A DNA stretch of 64,000 nucleotides from Cristatella mucedo (lineage: Eukaryota > Bryozoa > Phylactolaemata > Cristatellidae). The stretch covers positions 3,488,001 through 3,552,000 of the forward strand of contig WPIO01000030.1 of the NCBI GenBank assembly GCA_009760855.2. The letters are read 5' to 3'. This document shows, one piece after another, positions 21,036 through 32,197 of the stretch. The first letter of the stretch is position 1. Each line of letters starts with the position of its first letter. A model generated the notes under the pieces. It was not told the origin of the DNA. It did no database searches and was given only the letters and a program-made list of their open reading frames with translations. Made by a program: the position numbers and the translations under genes.

Positions 21036-21895
21036 TTTTACTTGTATTATCCATAGACCTATAACTATTGGCATGCAGTTTGTGATGTAAACATTAAATT
21101 ATTGCAGACTACAAAAAAGTAAAGCTATTTTTGCAATTTAACTCTCATATTCATTTTGAGCACAAAAGAGTGATAAGAAATGAGTCTTCTGTAACATGAC
21201 TTTTATAAAAATGAGTTGACCAGGGTATTCTTGGACTTCAATTTGAAATTACATGCGATCCTTATGGTATGATGGCATTACCTCATTAACTGATTAAAGG
21301 GTATTCAATTTTTGCAAATGTAATGTTTATAATGCGGTTTTTTGCAATGCTTGCATTCTCGCCTCGCGCCTCAAGATTCGCTATACACATTCCTTGTCCA
21401 TTGCAGGATTCTCTTCCAAAAATCAAAGTTCTTACGAGCATCGTGTACGGAAATCGATTCAGCTCAGACCTGTTTAATGCTTATCTGTTTGTTGTGTGAC
21501 CGTAGCGCGTGAGAAATTACGTGCCTGTGGACATCTAAACACTTATCGCTTCGGGCTGCTGAGTCCCAAACGCCGGCGGCGGAATTAATTTGACCGGCGG
21601 CTTGCAACCCGCATATTATTTTCTTTGATCGCGCGTACCTATGATCGCTTTGTTATCGTAATTCAAATGCATTCCTAAATGCTACTGTTGATACTAAGAT
21701 CCGTGAACTGTGCATTAACAAAGGAAAAGCGCCCCGGAGCCACCGTCGGGGCCGGCGCCGTGAGCTAAGGCTCGTCTGGCGGAAGCAGCTAGCTGATTAC
21801 CCGCTCGTCTGGTATTCCTAGCATTTTCTCAAACTGCTCAGCACGTTTCTTCACAAGCGCCACTGTGAATCTCTCTAACTTAGCGGTCATCAGAC
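21036..21895. other. AT-rich to GC-mixed sequence, nothing recognised
   Basis: No recognisable gene. The part from about 21640 may be the diverged 5' end of the following LINE A copy. Confidence 0.4.
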
Positions 21896-23888
21896 CCGTT
21901 ATAACTCCGGGGGCCCAACTTAACGCTTGTCTGAGGAATCGTCACTCAACGTGCAAGAAACCTCTACTAAGAAGCGACCTCATTTCTGAAAAAGAGTCTC
22001 GACCTGCTCGCCTTGACTGAAGCGTGGCTAAAATTGGTAAATTGCCCGACAATTAAAGACGCTACCCGGCTGGTTTCTATTTCTTTCACATCCCTAGATC
22101 AATTGAAACTGGAGGTGTGGGTGCTATTACCACGAGCTCGAACTTCGACTTCAAGCCGTTTGCAGTACCCTCGAAGCAGTTTTTCGAATCTTCTGTCTTG
22201 ATTTCATCCAACGATAAGCTACCAATGGTGGCAGTAGTATATCGCCCACCAGGTACCAAGTTCTTTATCTTAGATTTCTCTGATCTCAATTCAATTCTGT
22301 CTGCAAGAAATCGATCTTTTCTCATAATGGGTTGTTTAAACATTCATTTCGATAACTTATCTGACACATTCAGCACCAGATTTTGTGCACTGACTCACTG
22401 TCTCTTGTGGCTCAAGTGCATGTCCCTGCTCACATCAATGGTCACACTCTCGACCAAATTTTCTCATGCAGCTGCACTTTGTCATCACCAACGATTACCA
22501 AATCCTGCTTATCTGACCAAATGCAGATCTTATTCAGTCTACAGTGTGTGCCCTTCTCTTTCTCATCTAAAATCACATGTGAATCGCGAAACCTCAAAAC
22601 TCTTGACATCGATGCTGCCGTGCGAAAATATCTGATTTGCCTCTGCTGCTCAATCCTCCTTCCCACCTGTCATCATCGGTAGATTGCAACAACACTACAC
22701 TAGCTGACATGCTCAACGAGTTTGCACCTCTGACCAAGCGCACTACACGCCCTCGCTCAGATGGCCTATGGTTTACCACAGACGTTAAACTAGCTAGATC
22801 TACTAAGAAAAAGCATACCAAAGATCAGGACTGACTGCCCACCGACAGGCATACGAGGACCACTGTAGACCGCACCAGTCGACCCTAGCAAATACCTAGT
22901 TTAGCCTCTATAATAGACATTGTTGAATCACAGATGCACAATCCAAAAATGCTGATGTCAACAATAAACCATCTCCTTAACAGTTCACAGTTAAGCTCCT
23001 TACCTGATGATCCCTGTGATGATCTAACTGATCGCTCCTCTAGCTTCTTTGTCAGCAAGATAGACAAGATCAGGTAGTTTATCGCTAAGATGGCAGCAGC
23101 CCCCTGGAATCACGTCCCTCAATTTCATGCAGCACCACAATGTCTACATTCAAATAAGCTACTGGTGACCTCGTCCTGAAGTGCATATCTTAATCAAAGT
23201 AGACAACTAGTCCTCCGAACCGTATTCCCACTGTCCTGCTTCTGCGATGCATTGATCTGCTGCTGCCGCACATAACTAACATCACAAATATGTCATTAGC
23301 CTCAGGTTATGTCCCAGCACCTTTCAATAAGGCTGTAGTCAGGCCGCTACTCAAGAAAGCCAAACTAGACCAAGAGAACTTGAGCAATTTTCGCCCAGTC
23401 TCCCTTGTACCGTTTCTATCAAAGACACTGGGACGAGTCGTGGCAGACCTGCTGAACTCACATATTGAAACTTCAAACCTTGCTAGTAAGTTCCGGCGTG
23501 ATTTTAGAGCTAATGACTCCACGGAGTCAGCATTACTTTGGTCGTACAACGACCTACTTAGGAATGCAGACTTAGGTAGAGTCTCTCTGCTTGTTTTGCT
23601 CGATCTTTCGGCAGCTTTTGATACTATCGATCAAAGTCTTCCTTGAGCGCCTCTCATCTCACCTGGGCAGCACTGGTACTGCATTGCAATGGTTCAGGTC
23701 CTATCTCAGTGGGAGACTCCAGAGCATTGATGTGAATGAACAAAAACCATTCGAGGAACTTCTGAAATACGGGTTCCTTAAGGCTCTGTACTTGGTACCG
23801 TTTTTTCACGGTTTATACTCTCCCTCTTGCCGCTGTGATTGCTAGGCATAATCTAGGCTTTCACTTCTATGCAGATGACACTCAGCAG
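21896..23888 (+). mobile_element. LINE A copy, endonuclease to RT, truncated by LINE B
   Basis: Endonuclease pieces in changing frames: LTEAWLKL, VAVVYRPPGTKF and IMGCLNIHFD, then the GHTLDQIF block near 22440. RT start: SGYVPAPFNKAVVRPLLKKA, NFRPVSLVPFLSKTL, FRANDSTESALL, LLVLLDLSAAFDTID, WFRSYLSGRLQSIDVN, ending at the FYADD block near 23870. At 23888 it meets minus-strand LINE B. Many frameshifts and stops; this is the copy in the window with the longest 5' extent. Confidence 0.85.
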
Positions 23889-24950
23889 TAGGTTTTTACC
23901 CAATTCATGTGGGTATGAAGGAGCCAAGCCATGGTGGGCCTTGTGGGTCAGTGGAAGAACTTTACTATGTATCCGTGGATCGATCGGCCGCCATAACAGC
24001 TCCCTCAGCAAAGAAGACTCTGGCTGAACCTCTGAGATTTTTTGGCTAAGCATGCAGCCATATTCGTCACCAGCAGCAATGGCCTAATGGCTTTTTTGAT
24101 AGCCCAGACAAAACGGAATTGCTATAATCTAGCCTAGACAGAATTAGGGAGCTAGTTGAATTTTTAGCTAGCCACTGCGGCTTGTGGCTTCTAATCACAG
24201 ACAGGAATCAAATGTGATAGCTAGCCCTGGAAGTGTTCTTCTTAAAGAAACTTTCAAGCAGCTATAAAATGGGACACAGAGGCGTTCCAAAGAGGCCGGT
24301 GGACATATGTCCCCTCTTGCTGAATCAGGAGCGCTGAATTTGGGGGCGCCAGGAGACGCCAAAGTGGGTGTCTAATACTGGAAGGGGGCGCCATCTGTGC
24401 AGTTCGTCCCCGGGCTCGAAATATCATAGAAAGCCTCTGATAGGACGCCTAAACTCCGAGCAAGCGGTGACGGTAACACTACAGCATGATCAGTTAGAGG
24501 AGAAAAGTCTCCTAGTGGAGCTGCACGCTTGAGGTACCCAATGAGTATGAGTTAGGTTCTACAACCGTCAAATTTAAGGAAGTTGGTCAGTCAATACCTA
24601 GGATCGAATGTCTGTAAGGCAAGCAATAAGTTTTCAATCGTTGCACCGGATTCCGACGGTGTAAATGACAAATACAGCTGGGTATTGTCAGCGTAGAAGT
24701 GAGAGAAGATCCCATGGGCGAGAATCAAGTTTCCGAGAGATTTAGCATGTATGAAGAGCAGAAAATGTCTGATGACGGACCTGTATGAACTCCACGGTGA
24801 CTGGTCTGCAGGATGAGACGTGACCACCACGCGACATGAATAAAACATAATGGGACAACTACGAACTGATCGTTTTCGCAATCATTCAAGTTGGATATTA
24901 TGATCAATAATATCAAGCGCAGCTAATATTAAGATTAAGAGTAATACAAA
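23889..24950 (-). mobile_element. LINE B fragment, 3' truncated
   Basis: Reverse strand: ALDIIDHN (RT motif A region), ILAHGIFSHFYADNTQLYLSF (motif C, ADD to ADN) and RPIDPRIHSKVLPLTHKAHHG followed by LAPSYPHEL. It lacks the last part of the ORF and the tail and joins LINE A head-on at 23888. Confidence 0.8.
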
Positions 24951-25284
24951 GTGTAGCAGAAACTGGGAAGCGATATTAACACTACCGTTGCTGATTAGGG
25001 TGTAGTTGGTCACACCAAGAAGAGCAGTTTGAGTGAATAGGTGACGCTCGAGTCGAGACCATTTATAACCGGGTAATAAGACCGCGTAGAGCTGTCAAGC
25101 TTATAACTCACTGCTATAAATTGGTTTGGGGTTCGGTATCTATTTTCAAGCTGCATCTTCACGTTCTACCTCGTAGCCGTCAGGAGAGACTCACCTCTTC
25201 GTCGTAGATTGTCTGATGATGATTGCAATGCTATATCTATAGCTGCCATTGTGTGTAACTGTATTATTCAGACAGCTAATATCA

Positions 25285-25650
25285 AATAATGAATGAATGT
25301 GCCAGAGAATAAAGGGACCTAAATGTGAGAGACAGAACATTGATGCCAATGCGTTGCTTGATTGGGAGCCAGTGCAGGTCGGCGAGAATTGGTGGGATAC
25401 GGCAGCCGCGTCACTAATGACAGAAAAATGCATCTGCAGAGTTTTGCACCAACTGTAAGCGTCTGATTGCACAGGCCGATAGACCAGCAAACAGCGAGTT
25501 AAAGAAGTCGAGACGGAACGTCACAAATGCGAGGACCAATTTGGATTAGTATTTATGTCTAAACAGGCCCGACTTGTAGGAATGTTACATAGCTGAAAAA
25601 AGGTAGACTACATGTGTGGAGCTATTGTGGTCAATGACAAAATCTCAGAA
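25285..25650 (-). mobile_element. LINE A fragment, C-terminal ORF
   Basis: The reverse strand carries the LHWLPIKQRIGINVLSLTF-like block, CKTLQ/QNSA-type region, and RACLDIN-like sequence toward 25560. Frameshifted. The flanking 24951-25284 and 25651-26039 hold nothing recognised. Confidence 0.75.
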
Positions 25651-26039
25651 GAAGCAGAGTAAAAAATTTTAAAATCAAGAGATGAAGCATCCCCAGATCG
25701 ACTAAGATGCAAGGAAGAGTCATCAAAACATAGAAGCCTCAAGATAAACAAGAGGTTTCATCGTAAATCATCGACAAACTACACATGTCCATCTCAGTGC
25801 TTAGCACATTGCCGAAGCGTTCGAATCTTCTTTGAGCGAATAACAGGGTACAAGTTATGTGACTCGTGGCGAAGGCGTAGTCATCAGCAAGTAGCAGAAA
25901 AGCAAAGGAGCATCATGGCAGCTGTCAATCAAACCGGCAGTATTTAAAGTAACACTCTCGTTGCAAATAACAATGGTTCTTTTCTCATTCATGGTGACAA
26001 TCGGCACTAATACGCTGGAAGAGCTATCACTTTGTTTAT

Positions 26040-26515
26040 CACACTACCGTTCAAGGCTAAGGTACCAGGCAACTCCCCTTCCAGGCTAAGCATCGTGCCA
26101 CCTGCTTATCGGAAGGTAACTGTTTACGAATACCTCGTACAAATCTCAAATCCTTTGGAGACCATGTCTTTAGTTCGTATGCTCCCAAAGCCTGGAACTC
26201 ATTTTCGACTTGCGGCACGACGACTCCTGACTTGACCACATTTAAAAAGAAACTTAACACGCATCTATGTATGGCAGCATTTAGTGGGTAAGTGCGATTC
26301 GTCCTTTTATGTTCTTATGCGTGCTGACACTGTGCATGCAGCCACTAATAATACTTGCATGCTGACCCTGTGCATGTCACCCCTAACCATGTTAATCTTA
26401 TTGTTTTTTGAGCATGCTACCACTAACCATTCGATCGTGCTTCCTTTGCAACAAATGCGAAGTGCCTAGAAAGAGATTGAGGTCTTTGAGGGTGCTATGT
26501 CGATTTCATTATTAT
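26040..26515 (+). mobile_element. LINE A 3' fragment with tail
   Basis: Begins within the LPHQAKHRTTRFSE block (AGGCTAAGCATCGTGCCACC at about 26081), continues through the FGDHVFSSYAPKAWNSFS region and 3' UTR (TGCTGACACTGTGCATGC), and ends with a decayed hairpin and ATTATTATT. Confidence 0.85.
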
Positions 26516-27423
26516 TATACCGGCACATTATACTAGCAGGACGTGTCACGCTGTGTTATAAGATGAAAAATTCTGCCTGCCCAAGCCATATAAAGGGTCT
26601 CCCGATTTCAGCACGCACAGCTTTAACCGTGGTCTGCACCTGTGCTACATTGGTCAGCTGATTACAAATGACATCCTCTAGTTTAACAGTTGTAGGTTCA
26701 TTTCTGCTAATCGTAATCTTCAAAATCAAGCTTCTTCTTAGCAATACTAGAAATACTCCCAGCAGACTTCTGGTTAGCCGTAGCTTTTAGTTTACACAGA
26801 GACTCAAAGGTTGACTCCAGACATAGAAATACCTCCGTCTTCCGGTTAACTAAACTCTCATCGCTAATGCGCAAATGCCGCTACGTACTACTCGGTACGA
26901 GATCTGCTTGTTGAACCTGTTCAGAATGAGCTCCCAAAGTCACTTAAGTTCGGTATAATACTGCTCCGACATGCTTACTTTTAATTACTCACGGCTTAAT
27001 AACTTGTATAGTTTCAGCATTTAATTTCTATTTTGCATCCCACATTTTGACAGAACAATCAGAAGTTTCCGCTTTCACAAACTCTATTTCTTTGTCAGGA
27101 CATGCCTATATCCAGCCCTTATCGAATGCTACATTTATGGAACAATGCACACCAATGCGGTCAAAAGCAAAGAGACTAGCACGAGATCACAGTAATTACT
27201 GCAATAGGTCATTTGTAGAAGAAAACTCAATCTATATCCAGGCACTCTATAAATTACTGCAAGAAAATCGATAGGAAAGAGTGGCAGTGGCAGTTCCTGG
27301 TTTGAGCGATTCGGAGGCTCAAAGTAAACCGCTATTAAGTCAGTTGCCCAAGTGTTTGAGCTTGCCGTGTATGTGAACTGCGGTTTCATCAGGTGACCGT
27401 GTGCTTAAACTAATGAGGAAGGC
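26516..27423. other. Nothing recognised
   Basis: AT-rich unique sequence between a LINE tail and a SINE. The short open frames on both strands show no recognisable domain. Confidence 0.4.
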
Positions 27424-27429
27424 AATGTC

Positions 27430-27580
27430 GTGCGGGATTGGCCAAGGGGTTAAGATGCTCGCCCCGACCAGGGTCTGGCCGAGGTAGTGGGCTCGAGCCC
27501 CGCGGCATATGTGAAGCGCCTGAATAGAGATTAAGTTCTCTTGGGGCGCTACACAAATGATTCATATTATTTTTATATAA
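27430..27580 (+). mobile_element. tRNA-derived SINE S1, plus-strand copy
   Basis: The RNA polymerase III A box TGGCCAAGGGG (27439-27449) and a B-box-like GGGCTCGAGCC (about 27489-27499) are followed by a 3' part, AAGCGCCTGAATAGAGATT... to GGGGCGCT, homologous to the LINE A hairpin, then an AT-rich tail. It does not fold as a tRNA gene (no acceptor stem), so it is a SINE, not a tRNA. Confidence 0.85.
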
Positions 27581-27584
27581 TGCT

Positions 27585-28125
27585 TCATGCATGGAAGGGG
27601 TGGAGTGTCAGCAGGGTCGGAGCGTCAGAAGGGCCGAAGTGTTGACACGCACCGGAAGTGTCGGCGAGAGAGCCGCCGCCGCCGCCGCAGAGAGTCAGCT
27701 AACGAGAACGAGCCAGACAGAGTGTCAGCGGTGCTAGACAGCGAGTCAGCAAGCCAGCAACCGACCGGTTTTAAGCCTTCAACTTCAGGCTCGTGGAGCG
27801 GGGCTGGCACTCACACCGCCACTCGGCGACAGCAGGAGCGCCGAAGTCACGTGTCGGGCGACGCGATCTGAGTCCAGGTCGTCTCAAAATTTCCTCGCCA
27901 AAGCGGGCCAGAGGCGGCCTCTTATTTCCGGGTAGATAGTCGAGACAGCTGCGCTTTCTAGCGCCAAGCGCTACGGGGGAAAGGTCAAAGGAGGAGCGTT
28001 CCCGGGTAGGCGGGGACGGGTCCTCGAATGTGGTCGACGGGCGTCCGGATCTTCTGCCGCGGGATCTTCTGCCGCGGGATCTTCTGCGGAGCAGCAGAAG
28101 CAGAAGCCGCGGGAGCCAGAGTTGG

Positions 28126-28158
<33 letters not shown>

Positions 28159-28400
28159 GTCGTCGTGACCCCGCGCGCGCAAGCGAGCACCGGGAGGGTC
28201 AGCTCAGATAACTCGTGGCGCTCGAGGTAAAGGTGCGCGTCAAGTGCACGGCGGACATTATTGCGGCCACCGAAAGAGCGCCGAGTTTAGGTTCGTGGGC
28301 TTGTCATGGCGGCTGCCTGCGTGGAGAGAGGGGATCAGATTGAGCTCAGGTACGCGGCTACTGAAAGGTGAGGCCACTTGCTCAGCGCTTTTACCTTGTA
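27585..28400. other. GC/CpG-rich island with CTG repeat and 15-base tandem repeat
   Basis: Unlike its AT-rich surroundings. It contains a three-unit 15-base tandem repeat (28047-28088, GGATCTTCTGCCGCG-type) and (CTG)10 at 28127-28156. The minus-strand frame 27771-28190 is open for 139 codons with a Gln run and a non-repetitive part ending KRPPLARFGEEIL. It could be a first exon or promoter of an unidentified gene, but I recognise no protein family and no partner exon. Confidence 0.35.
28127..28156. repeat. (CTG)10 trinucleotide repeat
   Basis: Ten uninterrupted CTG units inside the GC-rich island. Read on the minus strand in one frame they give a poly-Gln run. Confidence 0.95.
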
Positions 28401-28689
28401 CAGCGCCCAACCTGCACTCGCGAGCGGACCACACTGATTGGCAAGAGCTGGGATTACTGTTACTCATCGATGCATTCGGCGTTACAATTTTTTGAGAGGG
28501 GACAGTGGATACATCCAAAAGCTCATTCCTCAAATGAATGTCAAACATCATATCAGGCAGCATCGTGTCCCAATAGTGCTAGCAAATACTATCCTTCGAA
28601 AACCGCAACTGTCTCCGACCCGTGAGAATCTGCCAAACAAGTAATTTGGCATGTTCTTTCACACCTAACGTTAAATATTAGCTATTTAA

Positions 28690-28860
28690 CAGGCTCATTT
28701 GTGCAGCGGTAGTAGAGCCTTGAGGATTATCACCATTGATCGCCGTAGGCAAAACGAGATCGCTCACCGTAGAATTCGAACCCATGACCTCGGTTGAGAA
28801 GAGCGTGAACCTTATGTTCTGGTGTCACGGCCCCAGTAGGCTAACCAAGGTAGCAGCACG
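28690..28860 (-). mobile_element. tRNA-like SINE S2, copy 1
   Basis: The reverse strand contains a B-box match (GGGTTCGAATTC), followed by GGTGAGCGATC and a tail with GTGATAATCC...AAGGCTC...CTGTTAAATA. It matches copy 2 along its length in the same orientation about 300 bases away. Confidence 0.75.
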
Positions 28861-28984
28861 AAAAATTCGTAACAAATATGGCTGACTCACGCAAATCCAG
28901 TTTTCTAGTGAAATCTGGTTAGCCAGCAATCAATAAAATGGTGAAAAATTTGAGGTTATATCTTGATAAATACAACAATCATAG

Positions 28985-29150
28985 CTGATTTAACAGCCTC
29001 TTTTTGTATAGCGACACAAGAGCCTTTACGGCTATCACCACCGCTTGCAGTGGCAATAAAGGATCGCCCACCGAAGGAATCGAACCCACGACCTCGGGAC
29101 CGAGGTCGTGAAAGCAACCACCTTACCTAATGTACCATCACGGCTCACCA
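28985..29150 (-). mobile_element. tRNA-like SINE S2, copy 2
   Basis: Reverse strand: GCCGTGATGGTACATTAGG (A-box-like), an 11-base perfect hairpin (29087-29097 with 29100-29110), a B box GGGTTCGATTCC (plus 29077-29088), then GGTGGGCGATCC and the tail GTGATAGCCGT...GAGGCTGTTAAATC. The 3' part differs from SINE S1 and from both LINE families here, so its partner LINE is not identified. Confidence 0.8.
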
Positions 29151-29186
29151 TCCCCAGGGTGCATGCATTTTTCGGGCCAACGCTCC

Positions 29187-29252
<66 letters not shown>
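29187..29252. repeat. (AT)n microsatellite
   Basis: About 32 TA units directly abutting the truncated 5' end of the following LINE A copy. Confidence 0.97.
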
Positions 29253-29260
<8 letters not shown>

Positions 29261-30815
29261 CCAGTCCTATCAAAGACACTGGAACGGGTCGTGGCGGACC
29301 AACTGAACTCATATACTGAAACTTCAAACCTTGCTAGTAAGTTCTAGTCTGGCTTTAGAGCTAGTCACTCCAAAAAGTCAGCATTTCTTAGGGTGTACAA
29401 CGACCTATTTAGGAATCCAGACATGGGTAGAGTGTCTCTGCTTGTTTTGCTCGATCTTTCGGCAGCTTTTGATACCATTGATCACAAAGTTCTTCTAGAG
29501 CGACTCTCATCTCGCCTGGGCATCACTGGCACTGCTCTTCAATAGTTCAGGTCCTATCTCAGTGGGAAACTCCAGAGCATTGACGTGCATTGACGTGAAT
29601 GAACAAAGAACATCTGAGGTACCTCTGAAATATGGGGTACCTCAGGGCTCCGTGCTTAGTCGGGTTCTTTTCACGGTTTATACTCTGCCGCTTGCCGATG
29701 CGATTGCCAAGCACAATATAGGCTTTCACTTCTATGCGGATGACACTCAGTTGTACGTTTGCTTTGATCCCTCCCAGCCTTCTAGCACTTCAAATTCTCT
29801 CAACTCACTTGCGGCATGTATTGATGACGTCTGCACATGGATGGCAGCAAATTTTCTAAAACTAAACGTTGATAAAACTAACTTACTAGTTATGGGCAAA
29901 CCCAGTGTGATTCAGAAATTGGAAAGACTGACCCTCATAGTTGGCTCCGTCAGCATATCTCCTGTTGAATCAGCTCAAAATCCAAGTGTCATGTTCCAAC
30001 GTGACCTCTCGTTAGACGACCACATCAGCTCCACAATCAAGTCTGCCTACTTTCAGCTTCATAGCATTGCTAAAATTCGGGCTTGTTTAGATAAGGATAC
30101 CACATCTAAGTTGGTCCATGCATTTGTGACATCTCGTCTCGACTTCTGCAACTCACTGCTTACTGGCCTACCAGCATGTGCGATCAGGCGATTGCAGCTG
30201 GTGCAAAACTCTGCAGCTAGGCTTGTCTGTCGTAAGCGTCGCAGTTGCCACATCACACCACTTCTCGCCGACCTGCACAGGCTACTAGACAAGCAACGGA
30301 TTGACTTCAAGGTTTTGTCGCTCACTTTTAGGTCACTTCATTCTCTGGCTCCAGCCTATCTCTCAGATACACTCCCCCATCAGGCCAAGCATAGTACCAC
30401 CCGCTTTTCTGAATCCAACAGTCTACAAATACCTCGTACAAACCTCAAATCCTTGGGAGATCGTGCATTTGGTTCGTATGCTCCCAAAGCCTGGAACTTC
30501 CTCCCGATTGGCGTCAGCACGGCCCCTGACTTGACCACATTTAAAAATAATTTAAAAACACCTATTTAGGACAGCATTTATTGGGTTCCTCTGATTCGTC
30601 CTTGATGTGCTTATGTGTGCTGACACTGTGCATGCTGCCACTAACCACATTTGCATGCTGACCCTGCGCTTGTCACCGCTAATCATTTTATTCATGTTGT
30701 TTATCAAGCATGATATTACTCACCATTCAATCGCGGTTTCCTTTGCAGCAAATGTAAAGCGCCTAGAAAGAGATTGAGTTCTCAGAGGGGGCTTTATCAA
30801 GTGCATTATTATTAT
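29253..30815 (+). mobile_element. LINE A copy, RT through 3' tail, with stops
   Basis: Starts in the LPVLSKTLERVVADQLNSY block, then stops and frame changes, including TAG at 29543-29545 where other copies have Trp of LQWFRSYLS. A short internal duplication of the words for CIDVN occurs at about 29578-29600. From 29562 the frame is open for 335 codons with GVPQGSVL, intact FYADDTQLY and the full C-terminal domain to 30569. The 3' UTR hairpin is at about 30756-30797 and the ATT tail at 30806-30815. This is the only long copy with an unmutated catalytic YADD plus 3' end on the plus strand. Confidence 0.9.
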
Positions 30816-30816
30816 T

Positions 30817-30848
30817 ATATATCGATATATATATATATATATATATAT
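30817..30848. repeat. (AT)n microsatellite after the LINE A tail
   Basis: AT repeat containing ATCGATAT, between the LINE tail and the RLE-domain fragment. Confidence 0.9.
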
Positions 30849-30869
30849 CGGCAGGCTGTTGGCTCCCGC

Positions 30870-31201
30870 TTGCCGGCGGTCTGTCTCTAAAGCCGGACCT
30901 GATCGTCGAACACTTCACCGATGTGGTAATAGTTTATGTGTCAGCGCCATTCGACGGCAGCGAGGATGCTCTGATTATGGCGGCCCGGAATAAGACCGAT
31001 AAATACGCAGCAATTGCGTGGTCTTTCCTGACTGCTGGCTTCCGGTCGGCAGTGGTGAGGTCCTTCGTGGTCGCGGCTCTCGGCAGCTGGTGGCCAGACA
31101 ATGAAGCTTTGCCTAGCCGACCTCGGCATCCCACGCGCGAAGAGAAAAACATTGAGGCGGCATTGCGTTGGTCCCTGTTCCTGAACCGGAGGCCCGGATA
31201 G
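30870..31201 (+). pseudogene. Fragment of an RLE-type non-LTR retrotransposon endonuclease region
   Basis: Open frame to the stop at 31199-31201: KPDLIVEHFTDVVIVYVSAPF, then DKYAAIAWSF, SFVVAALGSWWPDNEALP and LRWSLFLNRRPG. In R2/NeSL-type elements and their relatives the C-terminal region reads KPD...VxDVTVPF..., then ...KYxPL...(A/V)FVVGALGSWDPxN...IRWSRDIY. The match in order and spacing is good, but the Asp after KPD (DVTVPF) is Tyr here (YVSAPF), so the catalytic centre appears lost. No RT domain precedes it. Family recognition is from memory, so confidence is moderate. Confidence 0.55.
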
Positions 31202-31204
31202 CAC

Positions 31205-32130
31205 CTGCAACCCCAGCAGGACAAGGCACCGCCAGCTAATGTCTACATATTCCAGTTACAAATTTCAATAAATTTACCGTCAGAGGTTACGTACCGTATT
31301 TACAGTGGCTTATTTGATTTAAGACATCTGACTGTTATGGACTACGTCAGATAGCAGCAATACATATAAGCTTTGAAGTCATAAGCAGATGTTAAAATAC
31401 GAAGATACAGTTCTTTCTCCGGGAGGATAAGAGGTGGAATGTTAAGAAGTAGCTTGCTAACTGGTGCCGAACCGCTCAATTAACTTGCACCTATCAAAGC
31501 TGCTAAGCTTCAGACCATTAGGCTGCGAAACATGCCGCATTCATTGGATACACATTAAGCCGGTCATACATGGTATCCATCTTATTAAATCGCGGAATCA
31601 CACAGTAAGAAGTGCTTTCTTACTTAGAAATAGCATAACTATGCAACTGCCTCATTTGCAGATGGGGGATTCAAGAAAAAATAAGGCTGCAAAATACTGA
31701 TCTGGAGATTGGTACATACTTATAAAAGTACTTATATAAGCCGCATTTAAGTCCATATGAAAATATTGAAGTAACGGTCTTTAAGCTCAGACTATCAGCT
31801 AGACCGCGAGCCTAACCGTAGTATCCCAGCGGGGGGGGGTGACAGTCGTGGCGGCGTTGGTGACGTAAGTCGAGTTGTACCTGCATGTCTCGTTATGTGT
31901 ATCTATCTACGGGGCTGGTAATAGACATTACACTGATGACTGGTCATTCCTTGCTCGTTCCGTCATTACCCCTACTATGGCAGCGTCCGCATTTTCGCGC
32001 GCGAGCTTTACATGCGTAGGGATATTTATAAGTAAAATTTTCTATATAAAAATAATTCATAGAATTCTATAAACGCTGCGTCATTTATAGTCATTTTATT
32101 AGCGGTACTCGTTTTCTCCTCTTGGTGTAA
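31205..32130. other. Intergenic sequence upstream of the SLC38A7-like gene
   Basis: AT-rich. No gene was recognised. A G9 homopolymer lies near 31831. The last part is presumably promoter. Confidence 0.45.
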
Positions 32131-32136
32131 AGGTGC

Positions 32137-32162
32137 TCACGTGATCACCGTGGTCACATGAC
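32137..32162 (+). promoter_or_regulatory. Two CLEAR/M-box-type E-boxes upstream of the SLC38A7-like ATG
   Basis: TCACGTGA at 32137-32144 is a perfect palindrome and the core of the CLEAR element (GTCACGTGAC) bound by TFEB/MITF-family factors. GTCACATGAC at 32153-32162 differs from that consensus at one base and contains the MITF M-box core TCACATGA. They lie 54 and 37 bases before the ATG at 32198. The motif is short and also fits USF or Myc/Max, so its role is inference, but a lysosomal transporter is a typical TFEB target. Confidence 0.5.
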
Positions 32163-32197
32163 GGCTGCTTTTGGGGAACTACCTGTAGGGCTAATCT

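Noticed and set aside
27430-27510. Possible tRNA gene
   Set aside because: A and B boxes are present, but no 7-base acceptor stem or normal anticodon arm is seen. The same unit recurs with a LINE-like tail, so it is a SINE.
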